A stretch of 14,874 nt of DNA from Bacteroidota bacterium (GTDB taxonomy: Bacteria > Bacteroidota > Bacteroidia > AKYH767-A > OLB10): contig JADJMG010000009.1 in assembly GCA_016709725.1 (NCBI GenBank), forward strand, positions 1 to 14,874, read 5' to 3'. Position 1 is the first letter of the stretch. Each line of letters begins with the position of its first letter. The position numbers and the translations under genes were made by a program. The notes under the pieces are model-generated. The model saw only the letters and a program-made list of their open reading frames with translations, made no database searches and was not told the origin of the DNA. Shown one piece after another: positions 8,010-14,874 of this stretch.

Positions 8010-8590
8010 AGATGCGACCCCGCTGGGGTCGGATTACGAATGAAAAATATTTATTCTATTAAGATGCGACCCCGCTGGGGTCGGATTACGAATGGAAATT
8101 AATTCTTGCCAAATCATTTGTATTGATGGAAATAATGTGCGACCCCTATGGGGTCGGGGTTATGAGGTATGGTCCATTTTGCTATAAACATGCGACCCCT
8201 TCAGTGTCGGATGACGGGTAGAAGTTAATTATTGCCAAATCATTTGTATAGATGAAATAATGTGACCCTCTATTAAGATGCGACCCGCTAGGTCGGATTA
8301 CAGTGAAAAATAAATTATTCAATCCATTGGTATGATGGAAATGATGTGCGACCCTCTATTAAGATGCGACCCTTGGGGTCGGATTACGGGTGAAAATAAA
8401 TTATTCAATCCATTGGAATGATGGAAATGATGTGCGACCCTCTATTAAGATGCGACCCTTTGGGGTCGGATTACAAATGAAAATATTTATTTTATTATCC
8501 TTTGTAATCATGGCAATATTGTACGACCCCTACGGGTCGGTAAACTATGTATTGGAATCTTTGCTATAAAAATTCGACCCTATCTGGGTC
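8010..8590. repeat. Cluster 2 of REP-like palindromic intergenic repeats
   Basis: Same repeat family and orientation as cluster 1, with more copies. Full or near-full cores: 8015-8031, 8067-8083, 8140-8156, 8193-8209 (degenerate), 8281-8295, 8367-8381, 8453-8468, 8524-8539, 8575-8590. The first two are type B and 52 bases apart, as in cluster 1. The copy at 8140 is type A, followed by GGTATGGTCCATTTTGCTAT, a flank shared with cluster 1 after 5280. Half-cores without a right arm occur near 8262-8270, 8349-8356 and 8435-8442, each running directly into CTATTAAGATG of a type B copy. The last core ends 4 bases before the stop of the DUF1801 gene. The cluster also borders the decayed fragment at 7694-8009. 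Confidence 0.88.
8228..8510. repeat. Tandem array of about 86-base fused A-half/B units
   Basis: Within cluster 2 a composite unit recurs in tandem with core midpoints at about 8288, 8374 and 8460, a period of 86 bases. The unit is: CTATTAAGATG, type B palindrome, GGATTAC, GTGAAAATAAATTATTCAAT, CCATTGG(T/A)ATGATGGAAATGA, TGTGCGACCCT, then the next CTATTAAGATG. Each unit keeps only the left arm of the A palindrome, so one deletion event was probably copied along with the unit. Confidence 0.75.
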
Positions 8591-8594
8591 TAAA

Positions 8595-8982
8595 TTATTT
8601 TAATCGAATCAAAACACCTTTGCGCTTGACTACATTTTTGTAGTCCCACTGAATTTCTTTGGCTTTGCGGAGCCACGATTTCAGGTCTTTTAACTTGATT
8701 TCATCGACGGAGGTATAAAGTATCGAAGCGTCTTTGAATTTGCCGGAACCTGGTTTTAATTTATCGTCTTCAAAACCAACTCCACTCCAAAAAAGTAAAC
8801 GTATTCCGCCTTTCAATTTACTATAACCCACCACAGATTTTCATCCAAAACCAAACAGGATGCATGCCAAATTTTGCTTCCGTCTCCGGTAAGTATTGAT
8901 TGATGATGCCCTCTAAGGTGATGCAGATCTCCTGCTCTCCTTTTGGAAGGGATGCATGATATGCTTCAATAGTTGATCTCAT
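8595..8982 (-). CDS. DUF1801 (YdhG-like) domain protein, frameshifted
   Basis: Small cytoplasmic protein of the DUF1801 family, whose role is poorly known. The ATG at 8982-8980 opens MRSTIEAYHASLPKGEQEIC, ITLEGIINQYLPETEAK. Several one-base losses between about 8870 and 8830 garble the middle, which can be restored as (I)WHAHPVWFLDENPVVGYSK. The clean second half carries the family core: KGGIRLLFWSGVGFEDDKL, KFKDASILYTSVDEI, LKSWLRKAKEIQWDYKNVVK and RKGVLIRLK to the stop at 8597-8595. The restored length of about 129 residues fits the family. It stands alone: the Kelch-like gene upstream ends at 9080 with a 97-base gap and no convincing terminator, and the repeat cluster begins 4 bases past its stop. 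Confidence 0.85.
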
Positions 8983-9079
8983 TTCTTAAACTAAATGCAG
9001 TTAGAAATGTAAATTTAAATAAAAACTAATTCACATCACGACCACACCAAGCGCGCTTAAAATAACTTTTTTAGGCTTG

Positions 9080-10548
9080 TTAATGGATGACGAACATCCG
9101 TTTACTCGCAACCACATTATTATTTTTAAGAGTACTTACTAGATACGCTCCTGCAGGAAAGGTTGAAGTGCCTAACATGAATGCGTGACCATGCAGGGTC
9201 GGATTTATAAATCAATTTTCCACTTACATGATAAATTCGGATCTCCTCAAATTCATCGCTCGATGAAATGGTGATTTGATCAGAAGCAGGATTAGGATAA
9301 ACAGTAAATGTTTCGGCTGTTGCATTTCAAACTCGATTCAACCGTTAGTGGATCTCTTAATAATACAACATCTGTTCTGAAATCAACGCGTTTCGAAAGG
9401 ATCGAGTATTGGGGATAACTACTCAACACTTAGCTCCACCCGCAAACATTGCTGTGCCGCCGTAAGAAGCTGTTGCCAAATTCATGCGAGGGCGTGACAA
9501 ATACTCAACCGACCAAGTATTAGTTGCAACATCTAACACTTCTACTCTATCTGTTCCTACATTTCCCCACGTAACGATTCCACCTGCAAAAAGCAAATGC
9601 TGCGATGTTTGCGCAACAGCCATGTACATACGCGGTGAAGAAAGTGTCACATAACTTAAAGAATTCGTTGTTGCATCATAAATCTCAACTCGATTAGACA
9701 ACGTACCACTTGAGCCAATTGCAATAACAGAAAATACACTTTATTGCCAACGGTTGCTGCAGCAATACCGTACTTGCCTGACATATTCATTTTCTCCCAG
9801 GTATTGGTACTCGCATCATAAATAATAATGCGCTTGAATTACCAGAGGGAGCAAGTCCGCCCGCAAATAAAAACTTAGTTCCTACAACCGCCACTGCAAT
9901 TCGTTGCCTTTTTCATTGAAAGTATGCTGTGCTCCACAAACCTGTTGCATCATCATAAATATCTACTTTATTACTTTCCGTGAGCAAATACCATTCGGAA
10001 TACCGCCACATTCACCTCCAGCAAAAATTACTTTGCTCCACAACGGCTACCGCCACATCCACACTTCACCTTGTGATGGATTGTGCGTAGTACGTATTCC
10101 GTAGTGACACCAAATAGGTCAACACGATTCGAATAGTTCAGAACTTGACGCCTGTACCCAAAAAGCACTTTATTACCAACTGCAATACCACCTACACTAC
10201 GAGCTGTAGAAAGTGAGGACGTTGACCACGTAGTCGCCTCGATGATGTCTACATTCTTGAAAAATTATAGGAAGAAACATTTAAGAAACCGCCGCCACCA
10301 AAATAACTCACTCCATTGATGGTAGCCACTATTACGTTGGGTCCCGGCTGAAGCATACTTTTGTAGCCACGTGTTAGTTACAAAATCATACAACTCAAAT
10401 TTTGTTAATAAGCAAAGATGACCTTGCTTCCATTCTGCGTAACGGCTAATCCACTATAGGCTGAAGATATTGAATCGATACTCCACTAAGCCGAAGCTGA
10501 TGTTGCGATGAACACACATACAGCAAGTAAAATATTTATTTTTTTCAT
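9080..10548 (-). CDS. Secreted Kelch-like propeller protein with T9SS sorting domain, heavily frameshifted
   Basis: Secreted propeller of unknown ligand. The ATG at 10548-10546 gives the signal peptide MKKINILLAVCVFIATSASA, then an in-frame TAG where CAG (AQW) is expected, then WSIDSISSAYSGLAVTQNGS. At least seven Kelch-type motifs can be read across frame changes: NGSKVIFAY, NGVSYFGGGG, VGNKVLFG, KVIFAGGECGGIPNGIC, TKFLFAGGLAPSGNSS, LLFAGGIVTWGN and TAMFAGGA, alternating with NRVEIYDATTNSLS-like strands (VDIYDDATGLWSTAYF, IYDASTNTWEKMNMSGKYG). The tail is a type A sorting domain: ETFTVYPNPASDQITISS, IRIYHVSGKLIYKS, then STFPAGAYLVSTLKNNNVVA and SKRMFVIH with the stop at 9082-9080. The longest unbroken piece is 9701-9423; elsewhere frames change every 40-100 bases. 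Its start lies 6 bases after the stop of the upstream gene, so the two are probably cotranscribed. Confidence 0.82.
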
Positions 10549-10554
10549 TTATTT

Positions 10555-12292
10555 TTAATTTTTATTAATTCTAATAAACTCAGTCGAACCATCAACAGAA
10601 ATTCTGCAGAAATAAATACCACTTTTAAAGCTGATAAATCCAGCGGAATTTCATTTCGTCCTTCTGAAAATATTTGCAGATGCTACTATTTACCTCTCGG
10701 CCCATCGCGTAAAACAAAATTGAAACATCACTCGCTCCATCCGCATCAAAGAAACAGTAGTTATATCATTAACCAATTGGGATAATGACCAACTTGTTTT
10801 TGAGATTCTAGCTCTTGATCACCCATTCTACATACGCCCGTGGTTGTTTGCACCGGTGAAAATGTCGAAATTGTGTTGACGCCTACTGTATCTCAAACGG
10901 TTTCTGATTTTGCATTTATAGTGGCATTGCAAACCAGATTATTTACAATCCAACTGGTTTTGGATTTAGCAGGATTTACTTTTGTCCAAGTAGAATCAGT
11001 CGACCTTTATAATAAAGTGTGTAACGAATAATATTGGGAATACCCGTCCATTCACCAATTTGCAGAGGAACCTGTGATGTTTGTGACTGATAAATTGATG
11101 GGCGCATTGCGAGTAACGACAGGAGGCACTGCACACCATCGCGCAGTGGTTCCACCTGTAACATATCATTGTTGTCCGTACCAAATGCAAACCAAACGGG
11201 ATATCCGCTCGAAGTAGTAGCAGCCCATGCCGAAGTACCGTCGCTATTCACTTTTGCACAAAACCCATCGAAGACATTGTGCTTCCACCATGTACGCAGC
11301 GTTAGATGCATCGAGTCGCATGGGAGCAAGTGCTAGCCAAGGCTAATCTCGATCATCAGCATCGAGGGTTTGCCATAAGAAATTTCCAGCGGAATTATAT
11401 TTCGCGATCACCACGATATAATTAACGGCAGGATAAACCTCCCACCACTGGATTATTATCAGTACCTACTTAGCTTTATTTCCGTTAAAAAGGATTTGGC
11501 TGTGGACCAGATGAGTACGCCATTGGGTGAAAGTTTTCTTAGTTGACCGGGGTGTACCATTCACGATGTGGGTATTTCCAAATGCATCGCCCGCAGCGTC
11601 GCCTCACCAGTGAAGTACTAGGCATCCCTGCCAAGTCCAAAATTTATTTCCACTCAAACTAATTTTAGAATACCCGTTTAGGGTAACACCAATACCACGA
11701 TGTATAATGACAATATGATTATCTCCTGAAGCACCGAGTGACAGGTACCTAGTCCTAATGAATTAAAATAATTCCAAACAGTCCCGCCGTTAGCATCAAA
11801 TTTTCCACTTAGTAACTTGACCATTGGATCCCGTGCCTATCCTAAACACATAAATATTATTATTCGCATCGATCAAACATTTTCTGGTGGATGATCCATC
11901 AAAATTATTTTCGTACACTACACGCCACAATAATGTTCCTGTGCCATTGAATTTCAACAATACACACAGCTGCATTACGGGATTTGAAAATCCAGAGCGA
12001 ATGGTTCCAGATACTAAAATATTTCGTCATGATCGGTTTCTACCCAAGTAGCTACTTCATGCCGCGTGTTGTCGGTGTTGTTGTAACTAGCATCCCACAA
12101 TGTTTCCTGCGGCATCTCTTTTTGTTAAGGTAATATCACCTGCCGGATTGTAATCCCAATTCAAGGTATATACATTGTTGGCGAATCCATCGCCAAGGAA
12201 ACACCTCCGCCGGGATAGTTAAACCAATCAACGTTAACTGAGCTTGCACCAAGGAAGTGCACAATAGCAATGTAAGTCAATTTTGTTTTCAT
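10555..12292 (-). CDS. Secreted propeller/fibronectin type III protein with T9SS tail, heavily frameshifted
   Basis: Secreted protein, upstream member of a pair with the Kelch-like gene. The ATG at 12292-12290 opens MKTKLTYIAIV, a signal peptide with a broken core. An SBBP-like propeller follows: NVDWFNYPGGGVSLAMDS, YTLNWDYNPAGDITLTKRD, AAGNI, SYNNTDNTRHEVATWVETDH and SGTIRSGFSNPV. Later pieces fit the same fold (TKWKFDANGGTVWNYF, KLSPNGVLIWS, FCAKVNSDGTSAWAATTSSG, WFAFGTDNNDMLQVEPL). At about 11110-10840 is a fibronectin type III domain: NAPINLSVTNITGSSAN, WTGIPNIIRYTLYYKG, DSTWTKVNPAKSKTSWIV and NNLVCNAT. The end is a type A sorting domain (ILFYAMxGREVN, EGRNEIPLDLSAL, KSGIYFCRISVDGSTEFIRI, NKN) with the stop at 10557-10555. 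Almost no stretch over 300 bases is in one frame, so internal domain limits are approximate. Confidence 0.78.
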
Positions 12293-12897
12293 AATAGGTT
12301 AGTTTTCAAGTACAAATTTCGTTAGTAGGGATTTTTATTTTAACGATGATTATCATTTGACAGATGATTGCTGAAGAAAATAATTTCTTTCTGATTTCAC
12401 TGAATTTAAGTGTTATTCCCTTTTCGGCTATCATAATGGAAAGTTAGAGTTAATAAGTGGGTTCCAAAAAGATTTTTCAAACGCCTTCGATGCTGAATCG
12501 GACAAAAGATGGGTTGAGAAGACATAAGATATTTAGATGAATTGTTGCCTTCAATTATTGAAAATGGAACTTAGTTCTTCGGATATCTGTTATATAAATT
12601 TCATTTTTGATTTGAATAGTCTTTTCTTGTTACTATCTTTTACTTGAAAAGAAAGAACTTCGGGTTTTATTTCTGAATGAAGAGTTGTGAATGCCGACTT
12701 CATTTTGTGAATATTAAATCCTTTAGAAAAACTTTTTATGGGTCGGCTAACAGCAAAGCACGCCCATTACAGGTTGAAGAAACCCATGGTAGAAATCGCT
12801 GCGGGGCAAAACAGTGTGGAGCGGGTGAATCTGGAAATATCCGCTCTTCGCTCTGTTTTCCCTCTTTGCGTCTGTATCTCTAGGGCAGCAAAAAACA
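12293..12897. other. Gap between the receptor and the propeller pair, no confirmed gene
   Basis: About 600 bases. The left part (12293-12730) is AT-rich and holds CTTTT-ACTTG-AAAAG near 12638-12652, a small hairpin. The right part (about 12738-12890) is clearly richer in G and C. It has an open frame on each strand, but neither resembles a protein I know and neither has a credible start context. The inverted pair GAGCGG (12819-12824) / CCGCTC (12841-12846) lies about 50-80 bases past the receptor stop and could be a weak 3'-end hairpin. The promoter of the propeller pair should be near 12300-12360 but was not recognised. Confidence 0.45.
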
Positions 12898-14874
12898 CTA
12901 AAACGATGCGCCTATACTCACAAATGCAGTTCTTCCATTGCCGGGCATAAACCCAGGATCCGGATAGCCACCAGCTCTGCGTGTTGCATTACTTTTCGTT
13001 GGCAATTTATTAACACCCCACTTTCAAAATTGTATCGCTCCAAAAAATTGTACGTACAAGAAGCATCCATCACTTGGTAGCCTGAAAGTTTTCCAATCGT
13101 ACCCGCTGCGTTTGGGCAACCCGGTATTTACAGCATCTGTAAATACATCTCCCACACTGCTCAACTGAAACGTTGCCGAAAATCCTTTGTAGTTACGTCG
13201 AACCAAAACGGTGAATGTATTGAGGAGCATTTTCCACACTCTTATCTTCAATTGATTTGGTAACATCGTTTGCAATGGCTGGATTATTCCACTTCGTATA
13301 CTTCGCATCGATAAATGAATTGGATGCAAAAATACTGAGACTACCTACTTTTGAATTTGCAGTAAATGCTTTAACAATATCGATTTCAATAAACGATTCA
13401 TTCCTTGGCTCACCGATGTACCAATGTTGGTCTCCTAAACGCTGCAACTACTTTGTGATGGTTCCGATGCGATTATCGTAATTCAAATAGAATACGCCTA
13501 CATCAAAGTTTAAGAAACTTCCCAACACTACCCCTGTAGCCGAAGTCGGCATTGAATCCGCTCGCATCTTTTAAATTAGGATCGATGATGTCTGTAGTGG
13601 CTGATGGAGTAAGCTCCGAAAAAGGTGACCGGACGATACCCGAAAGAATAGTTGACTACAAAGATTTGTTTTCAGTGATGAGTAATTCGCTACCGATAGC
13701 CAAAAGTATCAACTCACGCGTTCTTTATGGGATTACAGAACCTGTCTGGCTGGTAATAATATTTCCTCCATCTTATTTTCAAATGTATTCGAAACGGATG
13801 GGCACTACTTTCAATGCTTTCCGATTTGAAAAATATTTTTCAGCAAAGACTGCAGGTTCGTAGTACCAAATTCAAGTGCGCGACCGTACGTTGGATCACT
13901 GAGTGTTAAAAAATCAAAATCACTTCCTGTACCACCTACTCCAAGTTGATTTCTTTCTGTGTTGCCACTGTAGACCCTCACACCGCCTGCAAAACATTTT
14001 CTTTACCTGCCAATTTATAGCGAACAGAATGCGTGCTTCAGGCCAAGTTTTTGTAGTTATCTCGATCTACTTGGCGCGGATTATATTGCGCGACGGTTCG
14101 GGTTGGGAATCAAGTGTGGTGATGGTTTCGTATAGCCAACACTTGTTACGTTCTGCCACTGTGGCAATGATTTAATGTGCAGCGATACCGACGGAGAAAT
14201 TTATACCTTTATCGTGAGCGATGCCACACTCCAGGCGTGCTGAACCCAGTTTCGCTCACGGAACGATTGACGATGATTCTCTTTGTATTGAGCGTCGGTT
14301 AACCCCTGGCTGCTGACTTTTATAATCCATGCGCGTATACTTTCGGCACCGATATTTATTTTTTTGTAAGCTGATAGTTTGCAAGAAAAATATCCGGTAT
14401 ACACACTGTACTCCTGTTGGTACGCCATCCATCTGCTGTGCGATGATGCAAAAATCCATAATAAGAAAACTTTTTATAGGTTCCACCCAATGCATTGTAG
14501 GTATTGAATAATCCGTAAGAGCCGCATTTGTTGCGTTTAAAGAGATGGGCTTGTTGGAGTTCCTTTTTAATTTGATAGTTAAGTAATCCGCCAAATTGCG
14601 AACCATACTGCAAAGAGGCGCACCGCGCACCACTTCAATTTTACTTAATGCTTCCATCGAAGGCGTATAATACGATTCTGGATAACCAAAAAACCTCGAA
14701 GAAATATCGTAGCCGTTTTGACGCACATTAAATTCCCAAAGAACGGTTAGGACTTAATCCGCGCGTGGCAACACTTGTCTGAATACCGGAACCATCGTTT
14801 TCCCAAATGCTCATGCCCGGAACTTTTCCAAACACCTGACGCGAAGTGTTTGTGCTGAGGTCGGCATTTATTTT
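12898..14874 (-). CDS. FecA-like TonB-dependent outer-membrane receptor, N-terminus cut by the right edge, heavily frameshifted
   Basis: Outer-membrane beta-barrel that imports a ligand, by family probably a ferric chelate such as iron citrate, using energy from TonB-ExbBD. The window enters inside the plug: QVFGKVPGMSIWENDGSGIQ, TSVATRGLSPNRSWEFNVRQ, NGYDISS, FGYPESYYTPSMEALSKIEV, VRGAxSLQYGSQFGGLLNYQ. This wording is typical of Bacteroidota FecA homologues. Barrel strands follow: YNALGGTYKKFSYYGFLHHR, TADGWR, SRMDYKSQQPG, LTDAQYKENHRQSFRERNW, GVGGTGSDFDFLTLSDPTYG, YRPVTFSELTPSATTDIIDP, LNYDNRIGTI, SFIEIDIVKAFTANSKVGSL, YTKWNNPAIANDVTKSIED and YKGFSATFQLSSVGDVFTDA. The C-terminus is GGYPDPGFMPGNGRTAFVSI followed by GASF and the stop at 12900-12898, the usual barrel end with a terminal Phe. 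Frames change every 50-150 bases. No substrate can be assigned from the sequence. Confidence 0.88.

Noticed and set aside
8010..8590. CRISPR array
   Set aside because: The repeats are short palindromes and the sequences between them are themselves conserved between copies and between the two clusters. Spacers in a CRISPR array would be unique and of even length. No cas gene is present.
9180..9210. Degenerate type B palindrome inside the Kelch-like gene
   Set aside because: TGACCATGCAGGGTCGGATT resembles the repeat core, but it falls in a sorting domain that reads sensibly through it (YKSDPAWSRIHV). One weak match of this length can arise by chance.
12740..12860. Cobalamin or other riboswitch
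   Set aside because: Words such as GCTGCGGGGCAAAACAGT loosely recall the reverse complement of a cobalamin element, but the order and spacing of conserved boxes do not fit. The patch lies downstream, not upstream, of the receptor gene.
9080..14874. True pseudogenes for the receptor and propeller genes
   Set aside because: Frame changes are isolated length errors that leave residue-level conservation intact on both sides. Essential genes in the same window carry the same kind of break.

Overview
The window looks like chromosomal DNA of a member of the Bacteroidota. The evidence is the rpsF-rpsR-rplI order, a promoter of the Bacteroidota type (TTG, 19 bases, TATCTTTG), secreted proteins with C-terminal sorting domains of the type IX secretion system (T9SS), a FecA-like TonB-dependent receptor, and low-GC intergenic DNA with few Shine-Dalgarno sites. 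The sequence alone does not fix the order or genus.

Layout. (1) The left end up to 2459, minus strand: a large secreted protein with an N-terminal beta-sandwich-like part and a parallel beta-helix, cut by the window edge. (2) 2972-4788, plus strand: the ribosomal operon rpsF-rpsR-rplI behind a clear promoter and closed by a terminator, then efp (elongation factor P) with its own terminator. (3) 5014-5290 and 8010-8590: two clusters of a palindromic, REP-like intergenic repeat that flank about 2.7 kb. That stretch holds a seven-bladed SBBP beta-propeller with a T9SS tail (5548-7511, minus) and a decayed gene fragment. (4) 8595-8982, minus: a small DUF1801 protein. (5) 9080-12292, minus: two secreted propeller proteins with 6 bases between them, one Kelch-like and one with SBBP-like and fibronectin type III parts, both ending in T9SS sorting signals. 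(6) 12898 to the right edge, minus: a FecA-like TonB-dependent receptor whose N-terminus lies outside the window.

Nearly every reading frame is broken by one- or two-base length errors, often in runs of one base. This includes rpsF, rpsR, rplI and efp, which a living cell needs intact. The breaks are therefore best read as consensus or assembly errors, not gene decay. I give gene extents across the breaks and say where they are. Error density is uneven: 953-2356 and 6190-7440 are almost clean, while the stretch from 9080 to the right end is broken every few tens of bases.

The surface genes fit one theme: proteins exported by Sec and then the T9SS, plus an outer-membrane receptor for metal chelates. 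The housekeeping genes on the plus strand are unrelated to them. The least explained item is the two-type palindromic repeat family. The most notable protein detail is an EF-P whose loop tip carries Asn where the modifiable Lys usually sits.
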